Both the position numbers and the translations under genes were made by a program. Below are positions 7,747 through 14,658 of a DNA stretch of 19,515 nt, piece by piece. The first letter of the stretch is position 1; each line of letters starts with the position of its first letter. Origin of the DNA: Gammaproteobacteria bacterium (GTDB taxonomy: Bacteria; Pseudomonadota; Gammaproteobacteria; Thiohalomonadales; Thiohalomonadaceae); contig JADFYS010000006.1 in NCBI GenBank assembly GCA_015232955.1, forward strand, positions 1 through 19,515, given 5' to 3'. The notes below the pieces were generated by a model, which searched no databases, had not been told where the DNA came from, and saw nothing but the letters and a program-made list of their open reading frames with translations.

Positions 7747-8178
7747 TTACGCCGCATCCTCCTTACCCTGACACGGCTGCTTATTCTCCACCAGCTCTTT
7801 GAGGTTGATCCCCTCAAGAAAGATATAGATCTGTTCGCTCAGATCACACCACAGTTTATGGGTGATACACGGCTCGCTATTGTGACAGTCTGCACTCCCT
7901 CTGCACGCACGAGCATCCATCTTCTCATCCACGGCGGTTATCACCGCTGCCACAGAGATCTCCCCCGGATCACGACTTAAACGATACCCCCCACCCGGTC
8001 CTCTAGAGCTTCCGACCAAGTCGTGACCACGAAGTTTGGCAAAAAGTTGCTCCAGATAAGAGAGGGAGATCCCCTGTCGTTTCGAGATCTCTGCCAAGGT
8101 AATCGGACCATCATTACCGTTAATCGCCAGATCCAGCATTGCCGTTACGGCATAGCGCCCTTTGGTGGTCAGTCTCAT
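7747..8178 (-). CDS. iscR: IscR, [2Fe-2S]-sensing Rrf2-family transcription regulator
   Basis: This 143-residue protein has an N-terminal winged helix (about residues 1-65, including QGISLSYLEQLFAKLR and RGPGGGYRL) and the cluster-binding segment. C92, C98 and C104 plus H107 match E. coli IscR numbering exactly when the second of two adjacent ATGs is used as start. Holo-IscR represses the isc operon at type-1 sites, and both apo and holo forms act at type-2 sites. A type-1-like site overlaps the promoter just upstream. The protein is shorter than E. coli IscR (162) because it lacks the unconserved C-terminal tail. It begins the isc transcription unit. Confidence 0.96.
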   Translation of the reverse strand: MRLTTKGRYAVTAMLDLAINGNDGPITLAEISKRQGISLSYLEQLFAKLRGHDLVGSSRGPGGGYRLSRDPGEISVAAVITAVDEKMDARACRGSADCHNSEPCITHKLWCDLSEQIYIFLEGINLKELVENKQPCQGKEDAA

Positions 8179-8184
8179 CATATT

Positions 8185-8189
8185 CTCCC
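8185..8189 (-). promoter_or_regulatory. Ribosome binding site that favours the second of two tandem iscR ATGs
   Basis: GGGAG on the minus strand lies 3 bases from the ATG at 8181 and 6 bases from the ATG at 8178. The second spacing is closer to the optimum, and that start reproduces E. coli IscR residue numbering. Confidence 0.6.
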
Positions 8190-8214
8190 AATAACCCTTA
8201 AAGATATTGAGCGT

Positions 8215-8243
8215 AATCTATCAATTCATACTAAATTAGTCAA
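8215..8243 (-). promoter_or_regulatory. Sigma-70 promoter of the isc operon
   Basis: On the minus strand the -35 hexamer TTGACT (8243-8238) and the -10 hexamer TAGATT (8220-8215) are separated by exactly 17 bases, giving a predicted start near 8208. That leaves about 30 bases before the iscR ATG. The -35 box overlaps the cysE stop codon (8242-8240). This is the best-formed promoter I could find in the window. Confidence 0.75.
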
Positions 8244-8247
8244 TTAT
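8223..8247 (-). promoter_or_regulatory. IscR type-1-like operator over the isc promoter
   Basis: Read on the minus strand, the 25 bases fit the E. coli type-1 IscR consensus as I recall it (ATASYYGACT-RWWW-YAGTCRRSTAT) at 19 of 25 positions. The match includes the whole ATA..TTGACTA half and the TTAGT at the start of the other half; mismatches cluster in the outer right arm. Its position over the -35 box and spacer is where an autorepressor should bind. Binding itself is inferred. Confidence 0.7.
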
Positions 8248-9085
8248 TTTCGACGCGCCTCTCTTCCTCCTTCTCTCCCGTCTTCAGCCGCTCGGCACCG
8301 AGATCGTCGAGCACACCTGAGCTGATCTCACACGACTCGATGTTGGGGATAGCACTCAGATCCAGCTCGGTCCCCATACTGCGGATCGCGACACACATCT
8401 TCTCCATCCGCTCGTCCATCGCATGGATATGGTCGAGCATACAGTTAATCGCATGGGCTACCGGATCCGGCATATCGGCAGAGGTTCCGTAGGCATCAAA
8501 GCCGATCTTCGCTGCGATCTCTCTCCGCTTCTCCTCTGTCTTCGCCGCATCACTCCCCTCTGCTGGCTGTGGTTTGCGTTGAACCATTCGCCCGGGAACC
8601 CCCACCACCGTAGTCTGCGGCGGGACACTTTTCACAATCACCGCATTAGAACCGACCCTCGCCCCACTGCCAATTACAATCGGCCCCAGCACTTTGGCCC
8701 CGGCACCAATGACCACCCCATCTTCAAGGGTCGGGTGGCGTTTCCCTCGCTTCCAGCTCGTCCCTCCCAGAGTGACACCGTGATAGAGAGTACAATCATC
8801 GCCGACCACGGCGGTCTCACCGATCACCACCCCCATGCCGTGATCGATAAAAAAGCGGCGCCCAAGCACTGCACCGGGGTGGATCTCTATCCCGGTCATC
8901 CAGCGCGAGAATGCGGAGATGAGCCGAGCAAACCACAAAAAACCGCCATTCCAGAGTCGGTGTGCCAAACGGTGAAAAAGCAGGGCGTGCAGTCCTGGAT
9001 AGGTGGTCAACACTTCAAGTATGGTACGAGCCGCGGGATCACGGTCAAAGACGGCATGAATATCCTCCTTCAGGCGTGCAAACAT
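8240..9085 (-). CDS. cysE: Serine O-acetyltransferase (CysE/EpsC type)
   Basis: This is a 281-residue enzyme that makes O-acetyl-L-serine from serine and acetyl-CoA, the committed step of cysteine synthesis. A helical N-terminal part (about 1-65) is followed by a left-handed beta-helix of hexapeptide repeats (about 66-165). It carries catalytic-region D81-H82 (IDHGMGVVIGE), HGVTLGG and the ending VVGVPGRMV. Residues from about 170 on form a long charged C-terminal extension with no recognised domain. The start overlaps the trmJ end region: AAGGAG in the last trmJ codons lies 9 bases from the ATG. Its 3' end carries the isc promoter and IscR site, so it is probably transcribed with trmJ rather than from the isc promoter. 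Confidence 0.95.
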   Translation of the reverse strand: MFARLKEDIHAVFDRDPAARTILEVLTTYPGLHALLFHRLAHRLWNGGFLWFARLISAFSRWMTGIEIHPGAVLGRRFFIDHGMGVVIGETAVVGDDCTLYHGVTLGGTSWKRGKRHPTLEDGVVIGAGAKVLGPIVIGSGARVGSNAVIVKSVPPQTTVVGVPGRMVQRKPQPAEGSDAAKTEEKRREIAAKIGFDAYGTSADMPDPVAHAINCMLDHIHAMDERMEKMCVAIRSMGTELDLSAIPNIESCEISSGVLDDLGAERLKTGEKEEERRVENN

Positions 9086-9091
9086 CGCGTA

Positions 9092-9871
9092 TTACTCCTT
9101 CAGCGCCAGTCGGCGCCATTTTTGGGCAGCGCTGAGAATCCCGCGAAGGATGTTCAGCTCCACCTTTTCAAGACGGGCCCGGTTAAAGAGACGGCGCAAG
9201 CGGCGCATCAGCTGTCCCGGTCGATTGAGATCGATAAATTCCAGTTCTTGCAGGGTCTGCTCCAGGTGGACAAAAAAGCGCTCAATCTCTTCCGCCTGAG
9301 CCGGTTCATGTCCATCTTTCTGGCGCTGATCCACCACCATCCCCCCCTTGCCACGAAAGGCCAAGAAGAGTTCATAAGCGACCACCTGCACCGCAGCGGC
9401 AATGTTCAGTGAACTAAACCCCGCCTCTGTCGGGATATGGAGTAGGGAGTTGCTCAACTCAAGCTCCGTATTGGTCAGACCCGAACTCTCTCTGCCAAAG
9501 AGAATCGCCACCCGATCATCACCACTAAACTCAGCCGATGCTAACCACTCCGCCGCCGCTCTCGGCTCCAGTAACGGTAGGGGAAGTGTCCTTAACCGAG
9601 CGCTGGCGGCAACCACATAACTACAACCGACCAGCGCACTCTTTAAATCATCAAAGATCAACGCTTGACGCAGAATATCGTGTGCACCGGCACAACGGGC
9701 ATCCGCCTCACGGGCCGGAAAATCCTTTGGAGAGACCAGAGCCAGCTCATACAGCCCCATATTTTTCATCGCCCGTGCCGCGGCGCCGATATTTCCCGGG
9801 TGTGAAGTCTCCACCAAAACGATGCGGATAGAGGGATGAGTAGCGGTGTTGTGGCTATCTTCTGGTTTCAT
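9092..9871 (-). CDS. trmJ: TrmJ, tRNA (cytidine/uridine-32) 2'-O-methyltransferase
   Basis: This is a 259-residue SPOUT-class methyltransferase (E. coli TrmJ 246). The N-terminal motif VLVETSHPGNIGAAARAM (18-35) and the trefoil-knot motifs ILFGRESSGLTNTEL (123-137) and IPTEAGFSSLNIAAAVQ (146-162) are all present. It methylates the 2'-OH of residue 32 in the anticodon loop of several tRNAs with S-adenosylmethionine. Its place upstream of iscR and divergent from suhB matches E. coli, except that cysE is interposed here. The ATG at 9871 lies 24 bases from the left end of the 166-bp repeat element, so its promoter must lie in or next to that element. Confidence 0.95.
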   Translation of the reverse strand: MKPEDSHNTATHPSIRIVLVETSHPGNIGAAARAMKNMGLYELALVSPKDFPAREADARCAGAHDILRQALIFDDLKSALVGCSYVVAASARLRTLPLPLLEPRAAAEWLASAEFSGDDRVAILFGRESSGLTNTELELSNSLLHIPTEAGFSSLNIAAAVQVVAYELFLAFRGKGGMVVDQRQKDGHEPAQAEEIERFFVHLEQTLQELEFIDLNRPGQLMRRLRRLFNRARLEKVELNILRGILSAAQKWRRLALKE

Positions 9872-9894
9872 GATCTCTGCTTATTTAGAGGTAG

Positions 9895-10060
9895 GTATAC
9901 CCAAGATAGTTAGAAACACTGAGTTTCAGATGGTCGGGAAAAGTGGCTATTCAAGGCGTGAAGTCGCAAGAATAGCCATTCTATTCAAAGACTTCATAAC
10001 GCAGAAGAGTCGCGCTTCCAGGCTCTCTGGAACCAGCGTTTCCAACTGTTTTGGGTATAC
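9895..10060. repeat. Complete 166-bp MITE-like element with terminal inverted repeats (copy B)
   Basis: The left end (9895-9930) and the reverse complement of the right end (10026-10060) both begin GTATACCCAA. They align over about 35 bases with five substitutions and one single-base gap. Internally, TGGCTATTC (9944-9952) and GAATAGCCA (9970-9978) form a perfect 9-bp hairpin, and CTATTCAA occurs twice (9947-9954, 9981-9988). There is no transposase or credible gene. It fills the trmJ-suhB divergent region, and its right part matches copy A at 28-84. No clear target-site duplication was identified. Confidence 0.85.
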
Positions 10061-10061
10061 A

Positions 10062-10070
10062 TGATACAAT
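10062..10070 (+). promoter_or_regulatory. Extended -10 promoter candidate for suhB
   Basis: TGATACAAT fits the extended -10 pattern TGnTATAAT with one mismatch and starts 2 bases after the right end of repeat copy B. Transcription would start near 10077, leaving about 37 bases before the suhB ATG. No good -35 box lies 17 bases upstream, which would fall inside the repeat, but extended -10 promoters can work without one. Confidence 0.45.
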
Positions 10071-10113
10071 CTCCAGCCTATTTTGAAAAACCGCCACTAT
10101 CCGGAATCTCACC

Positions 10114-10920
10114 ATGCACCCCATGCTTAACACCGCAATCTCCGCCGCCCGCGCCTCTGGCAATGTTATCCGCCGCTCATTCAGTCGGGTTGATGAACTG
10201 ACGATTATCACCAAAGCTGCCAATGATTTTGTCAGTGAGGTGGATCGTAAAGCAGAAGAGGAGATCCTCTCGATCATCCGCAAGGCGTATCCGGATCATG
10301 CATTTCTCGCCGAAGAGAGTGGTCAGAGAGAGAGCAGAAACAGTAGCCCCTACCGCTGGATTATCGATCCCCTCGACGGAACGACCAACTTTCTCCACGG
10401 TTTTCCCCAATTTGCGGTCTCTATCGGCCTCATGAAGGGGGAGCAGATGGAGGTTGCCGTGGTCTACAACCCCATTAGTGAAGAGCTTTTTACCGCATCA
10501 CGCGGTGACGGTGCTCAGCTCAACAGTCGTCGCATCCGCGTCACTTCCCGCCGATCTCTTCAAGGGGCGCTCCTCGGGACCGGCTTTCCCTTTAAGGAGC
10601 AGCAGCATCTAGATACCTATCTCGCCACCTTTAAGGCACTTTTCCCCGATGTAGCGGGTATCCGTCGCCCCGGCTCTGCGGCGTTAGATCTCGCCTTCGT
10701 TGCCGCCGGTCGTCTCGACGGTTTTTGGGAGATCGCGCTCAACCCATGGGATATTGCTGCGGGTGTGCTCCTCATTCGTGAGGCCGGTGGCTCTATCGGT
10801 GATTTTAGTGGTGGGGATCAGTTTTTTACCACCGGTAATGTGGTGGCGGGCAATCCCAAGGTGTTTGCCGCCATCGTTGAGACCATCGCCCCCCATCTCT
10901 CGCCAGAACTCAAACGCTAA
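10114..10920 (+). CDS. suhB: SuhB, inositol-1-monophosphatase family protein
   Basis: This is a 268-residue protein that aligns along its length with E. coli SuhB (267), beginning MHPMLNTAI. Metal-binding motifs are EESG (67-70), DPLDGTTNF (85-93) and WDIAAG (212-217), typical of the Li-sensitive inositol monophosphatase superfamily. In E. coli SuhB is also a component of the rRNA transcription antitermination complex, which may be its main role; the enzyme activity itself is usually dispensable. It stands divergent from trmJ, a conserved arrangement. The start is fixed by homology; only a weak GGA Shine-Dalgarno precedes it. Confidence 0.96.
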   Translation: MHPMLNTAISAARASGNVIRRSFSRVDELTIITKAANDFVSEVDRKAEEEILSIIRKAYPDHAFLAEESGQRESRNSSPYRWIIDPLDGTTNFLHGFPQFAVSIGLMKGEQMEVAVVYNPISEELFTASRGDGAQLNSRRIRVTSRRSLQGALLGTGFPFKEQQHLDTYLATFKALFPDVAGIRRPGSAALDLAFVAAGRLDGFWEIALNPWDIAAGVLLIREAGGSIGDFSGGDQFFTTGNVVAGNPKVFAAIVETIAPHLSPELKR

Positions 10921-10933
10921 CCCCAATTTGAGC

Positions 10934-10992
10934 CAATGCCATTAGTTAGTGACTGCGAAGGGATCTCCGCTACCCTTAACTTAATGACATTG
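10934..10992. repeat. Long imperfect stem-loop downstream of suhB
   Basis: CAATGCCATTAGTTA (10934-10948) pairs with TAACTTAATGACATTG (10977-10992) with one mismatch and one bulged base. A second stem, AAGGG/CCCTT (10958-10962 with 10973-10977), can form in the loop. There is no T-run after it, so a classical rho-independent terminator is unlikely. It could be a small transposon-derived inverted repeat or an RNA-end structure. The rest of 10921-11129 holds the solo repeat end at 11033-11041 and a small palindrome. Confidence 0.6.
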
Positions 10993-11032
10993 CCAATTGT
11001 CCGGTCAACCGAAAGTGACTCTGCGACTACTT

Positions 11033-11041
11033 TATACCCAA
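11033..11041 (+). repeat. Solo TATACCCAA repeat end
   Basis: This is an exact copy of the 9-mer that ends the longer repeats, followed by AGATTGTCCGAAAA, which only loosely resembles the inner terminal repeat. No partner end was found nearby, so it may be a remnant or a solo site. Confidence 0.4.
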
Positions 11042-11078
11042 AGATTGTCCGAAAATTTTAGAAGTGTCTGCTATCCCC

Positions 11079-11100
11079 TACTCATGATGAGTAATTTTTT
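11079..11100 (+). other. Small palindrome with T-run upstream of the NAGGN cassette
   Basis: TACTCA and TGAGTA (11079-11084, 11088-11093) flank a 3-base centre and are followed by six Ts (11095-11100). It could be a weak terminator for suhB or a regulator half-site pair ahead of the NAGGN genes. The stem is short and AT-rich, so a structural role is uncertain. The upstream stretch TGCTATCCCC (about 11069-11078) faintly resembles a stationary-phase sigma -10, without more support. Confidence 0.3.
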
Positions 11101-11129
11101 AATCTGCTGTCAATTAAGGTAACCGTTTT

Positions 11130-12902
11130 ATGTGTGGAATTTGTGGAGAAATCAGATTTGATCAGCAGCTGCCCAATGTAGCTGCCGTCCAGAAAATGAA
11201 TAACCTATTAACTCCCCGCGGCCCGGACGGTGGAGGGATTTTCCAGTTAAACCATATCGCGGTTGGTCATCGCCGCTTACGCATTATGGATCTCTCCGAG
11301 CATGCCCAGCAGCCAATGATCGATAATCAGCTAGGGCTGGGGATCGTCTATAACGGAGCCATCTACAACTACCCGGAGTTACGCCAAGAGCTGCTGCAGA
11401 AGGGGTACTCCTTTTTCTCCAACGGTGACACCGAAGTGATCCTGAAAGCCTATGCCGAATGGGGGAGCGATTGTGTACACCATTTTAAGGGGATGTTTGC
11501 CTTTTGCCTGTGGGAACGGGATAGTGGCCGCACCCTGTTGGTGCGGGATCGTCTCGGGATTAAACCGCTCTACTACAGTCACAACGGCGCATCATTACGC
11601 TTCGCCTCCACCCTCCCTGCGCTTTTGGCGGCCGGTGATGTGACCACGGATCTCAATCCGGTTGCGCTGCACCACTATATGCACTTTCACTCTGTGGTTC
11701 CTGCACCTCACACCATTATTGACGGTATTCATAAACTACCTCCCGCCTCCGTCATGACTCTGGAGCGTGATGGCAGCAGCCAGCTCACAACCTACTGGCA
11801 GATGAAGTTCGGAACCTCCGAGGAGGAGCGTCGCTACTCTGCGGAGGAGTGGCAAGAGAGGGTGCTCGACTCGGTTCGTGCTGCTGTCGATCGCCGTCTG
11901 GTTGCTGATGTCCCGGTGGGTGTTTTGCTCTCGGGTGGGCTTGATTCCAGTTTGCTGGTCGGTCTGTTGGCAGAGCTGGGACAGCAGGGCATTAACACCT
12001 TTTCGGTCGGGTTTGAGTCGGTAGGCGAGGAGAAGGGGGACGAATTTCACTACTCTGACATTATCGCCAACCACTACAACACTGAACACCATAAAATTTA
12101 TGTCGATTCTGCCAAGTTACTCCCCTCCCTCCGCAGCTGTGTCACCGCAATGAGCGAGCCGATGGTGAGTCACGATGTCATCGGTTTCTATCTCTTATCG
12201 CAAGAGGTATCGAAGCATGTCAAAGTGGTTCAGAGCGGACAAGGGGCAGATGAGGTCTTCGCCGGCTACCACTGGTATCCGCCGATGATCCAGAGTCAGG
12301 ATGCGGTGGGCGATTACGCTCGGGTATTTTGTGATCGTGAACATGAAGAGTACCTTCAAGCCATCGCCCCGTCGCTCCATGGTGAGGACTACAGCCGTCA
12401 ATTTATTCGCAACCACTTCGCCCAACCGGGAGCTCTCAACCCGATCGACAAGGCGCTGCGTATCGATAGTTCTATTATGTTGGTGGATGATCCGGTGAAG
12501 CGGGTGGATAACATGACCATGGCGTGGGGTCTTGAGGCGAGAGTGCCATTTCTTGATCACGAACTGGTAGAGCTCGCTGCCAGAGTTCCGGCAGAGTACA
12601 AAGTGGCGAAGGGGGGTAAATTTGTCCTGAAGGAGGCGGCGAGAAAGGTGATTCCTGCCGCAGTCATTGATCGCCCCAAGGGCTACTTCCCGGTTCCTGC
12701 GCTCAAGTATATTCAGGGGGAGTATCTCGATTTTGTGCGTGACATTCTCACCCAACCTGCAGCGCGCGAGCGCACCCTCTTCCAGCCGGGTTATGTCGAT
12801 ATGCTGTTACAAGCGCCTGAGGAGCACATTACCCCATTAAGAGGATCCAAGTTATGGCAGGTTGCACTACTGGAGTTCTGGCTCCAAACGCATGGAATTT
12901 AA
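11130..12902 (+). CDS. N-acetylglutaminylglutamine amidotransferase (AsnB-like, NAGGN synthesis)
   Basis: This is a 590-residue class II glutamine amidotransferase. The mature N-terminus begins at C2 (MCGICGE), the glutaminase nucleophile, with RGPDG (30-34), YNGAIYN (74-80) and GD (99-100) in the glutaminase domain (about 1-210). The synthetase domain (about 235-590) has the ATP-pyrophosphatase motif SGGLDS at 268-273. Domain order is that of asparagine synthetase B. The immediately following ngg-type gene and M42 peptidase identify it as the NAGGN-specific relative, which amidates N-acetylglutaminylglutamine to the neutral dipeptide osmolyte. AAGG lies 10 bases before the ATG. Ordinary asparagine synthetase is the alternative, but the gene context argues against it. 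Confidence 0.92.
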   Translation: MCGICGEIRFDQQLPNVAAVQKMNNLLTPRGPDGGGIFQLNHIAVGHRRLRIMDLSEHAQQPMIDNQLGLGIVYNGAIYNYPELRQELLQKGYSFFSNGDTEVILKAYAEWGSDCVHHFKGMFAFCLWERDSGRTLLVRDRLGIKPLYYSHNGASLRFASTLPALLAAGDVTTDLNPVALHHYMHFHSVVPAPHTIIDGIHKLPPASVMTLERDGSSQLTTYWQMKFGTSEEERRYSAEEWQERVLDSVRAAVDRRLVADVPVGVLLSGGLDSSLLVGLLAELGQQGINTFSVGFESVGEEKGDEFHYSDIIANHYNTEHHKIYVDSAKLLPSLRSCVTAMSEPMVSHDVIGFYLLSQEVSKHVKVVQSGQGADEVFAGYHWYPPMIQSQDAVGDYARVFCDREHEEYLQAIAPSLHGEDYSRQFIRNHFAQPGALNPIDKALRIDSSIMLVDDPVKRVDNMTMAWGLEARVPFLDHELVELAARVPAEYKVAKGGKFVLKEAARKVIPAAVIDRPKGYFPVPALKYIQGEYLDFVRDILTQPAARERTLFQPGYVDMLLQAPEEHITPLRGSKLWQVALLEFWLQTHGI

Positions 12903-12908
12903 AAGGGG
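12903..12908 (+). promoter_or_regulatory. Ribosome binding site that fixes the start of the NAGGN synthetase gene
   Basis: AAGGGG starts on the base after the amidotransferase stop codon and lies 7 bases from the ATG at 12916. It favours that ATG over the in-frame ATGs at 12862 and 12892, which overlap the preceding gene. Confidence 0.7.
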
Positions 12909-12915
12909 TAAAGTG

Positions 12916-14658
12916 ATGCCAAAAAGTGAAAAGTTGCGACATCGTTTAAAGCGCTCTCACAGCTCCTCTTTTCACAACCGAAAAGAGATTCCACCACATA
13001 GTCCTGAGCTCCCGGATAGGGATGTGGTGATTGATTGTGGTTGGGGACGGCTAATTTTTGGGCAGACTTTTAGCGACACCGGGCGAATCACCGAACTACT
13101 ACGAACCGAGGAGGCGGGTAAGCGGGATATCGCCCTCTACCTCCAGGATCCCCATGTTGCCATCTCTCTCGCCCCTCATGAGCTTTTTCTCGATCCTTCG
13201 CACACCTACCGCCTCTGGCTGGAGCGCTACCGTCCCGACTCTCGCCGCCCCAAAGGTTTCTCTATTCGCCTGCTGCAGACGCTAGAAGATGCTGAAGCGA
13301 TTCGAGAAATTTACCTTAAACGAAAAATGGTACCACCGCCGCCCCCCTTTGTCTGGCACAACCGCGCCAACCGCAACATCACCTATCTCGTAGCGGAAGA
13401 TGAGCAGCAGGGCAACATTATCGGTGTTGTGATGGGTATTGATCACGCTGAGACCTTTAATGACCCTGAAAATGGTAGCAGCCTCTGGGCACTGGCGATT
13501 GATGCGCAGACCCACCATCTCGGCATTGGCGAGTCTCTGGTTCGTCACCTTGCGGAGCACTATCTTGCCCGAGGCCGTGACTATATGGATCTCTCGGTGA
13601 TGCACGACAACACCCCTGCAATAAAACTCTATGAGCGGCTTGGCTTTGTACGGGTTCCATTTTTTGCCCTCAAGCGAAAAAACTCTTGGAATGAGCCGCT
13701 ATTTATGGCGCCGCAACCCGATGAAGAGCTGAACCCCTACGCGATGATCATCATTAATGAGGCGAGAAGAAGGGGCATCGGGGTAGAGATTATTGATAAA
13801 CTTTCTGCCTACTTTACCTTAACCTTCGGTGGTCGTTCGATCATCTGTCGTGAGTCGCTGAGCGAACTGACCACAGCCGTTGCCATGAGTCGTTGTGATG
13901 ATAAAACAATTACCAGCCGGGTACTGGCAGCGGCTGGGTTACGAGTTCCCCAACAGACCATGAGTCAGGATGAGGACCATAACCGCGCCTTCCTCCAACA
14001 GCAGCGCCGACTTGTGGTAAAACCGGCCCGGGGTGAGCAGGGGGCCGGTATTAGTGTCGATATTCAAAGCGAAGCGGCACTGAAAGATGCCATTGCCATC
14101 GCTTCGCAGCATCACGATAAAGTGATACTGGAAGAGTTTTGCGAAGGGGCCGATCTGCGAATTCTGGTGATCAATTATAAAGTCGTCGCTGCAGCGGTGC
14201 GAAAACCAGCCACCATCACCGGTGATGGCAAGCGGTCTATTGCCGAGCTCATCACCAAACAGAGTCAACGCAGGGCGGCCGCTACCGGAGGCGAAAGCAA
14301 GATTCCGGTGGATAGCGAGACCATTCGCTCTATTGAGGAGCAGGGCTTCACCCTGGATTCGATCCTGCCAGTGGAGCAGCGGTTACAGGTGCGGAAAACA
14401 GCGAATCTCCATACCGGGGGCACCCTCCACGATGTTACTGAAATGTTAAGCCATACTCTGGTCAGGGCAGCCATTGACGCTGCACGCGCCATCGGCATAC
14501 CTGTGGTTGGTCTCGATCTCCTGGTACCTAGTGTTGACGGTAAAGAGTATGTCATTATAGAAGCCAATGAACGGCCTGGACTGGCGAACCACGAACCACA
14601 ACCAACGGCCAAAGCGTTCATTGATCTCCTTTTTCCTCAGACGATGCGACAGCAATGA
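12916..14658 (+). CDS. ngg: N-acetylglutaminylglutamine synthetase (GNAT + ATP-grasp fusion)
   Basis: This is a 580-residue two-domain enzyme. An N-terminal basic stretch leads to a GNAT acetyltransferase domain (about residues 112-253) with the acetyl-CoA-binding motif HHLGIGESL (200-208) and NTPAIKLYERLGF (232-244). The C-terminal ATP-grasp domain (about 325-575), related to cyanophycin and glutathione synthetases, has VVKPARGEQGAGI (367-379), EEFCEGADLRILV (406-418) and the metal-binding EANERPG (549-555). The fusion explains the chemistry: acetylation of glutamine, then ATP-dependent joining to a second glutamine. It is the middle gene of the cassette; its stop overlaps the next start as ATGA, showing translational coupling. 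Confidence 0.93.
   Translation: MPKSEKLRHRLKRSHSSSFHNRKEIPPHSPELPDRDVVIDCGWGRLIFGQTFSDTGRITELLRTEEAGKRDIALYLQDPHVAISLAPHELFLDPSHTYRLWLERYRPDSRRPKGFSIRLLQTLEDAEAIREIYLKRKMVPPPPPFVWHNRANRNITYLVAEDEQQGNIIGVVMGIDHAETFNDPENGSSLWALAIDAQTHHLGIGESLVRHLAEHYLARGRDYMDLSVMHDNTPAIKLYERLGFVRVPFFALKRKNSWNEPLFMAPQPDEELNPYAMIIINEARRRGIGVEIIDKLSAYFTLTFGGRSIICRESLSELTTAVAMSRCDDKTITSRVLAAAGLRVPQQTMSQDEDHNRAFLQQQRRLVVKPARGEQGAGISVDIQSEAALKDAIAIASQHHDKVILEEFCEGADLRILVINYKVVAAAVRKPATITGDGKRSIAELITKQSQRRAAATGGESKIPVDSETIRSIEEQGFTLDSILPVEQRLQVRKTANLHTGGTLHDVTEMLSHTLVRAAIDAARAIGIPVVGLDLLVPSVDGKEYVIIEANERPGLANHEPQPTAKAFIDLLFPQTMRQQ

Noticed and set aside
8423..9412. Long open frame of 329 codons on the plus strand opposite cysE and trmJ
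   Set aside because: It is antisense to two clearly conserved genes, resembles no family and has a composition typical of a reverse-frame shadow.
9846..10064. Small plus-strand open frame running through the 166-bp repeat element
   Set aside because: It starts inside trmJ antisense and follows the repeat exactly. The translated repeat shows no protein family, and copy A does not preserve the frame as a gene.
12195..12755. Minus-strand open frame opposite the NAGGN amidotransferase
   Set aside because: It is a shadow of a well-conserved gene, with no homology or start signal.
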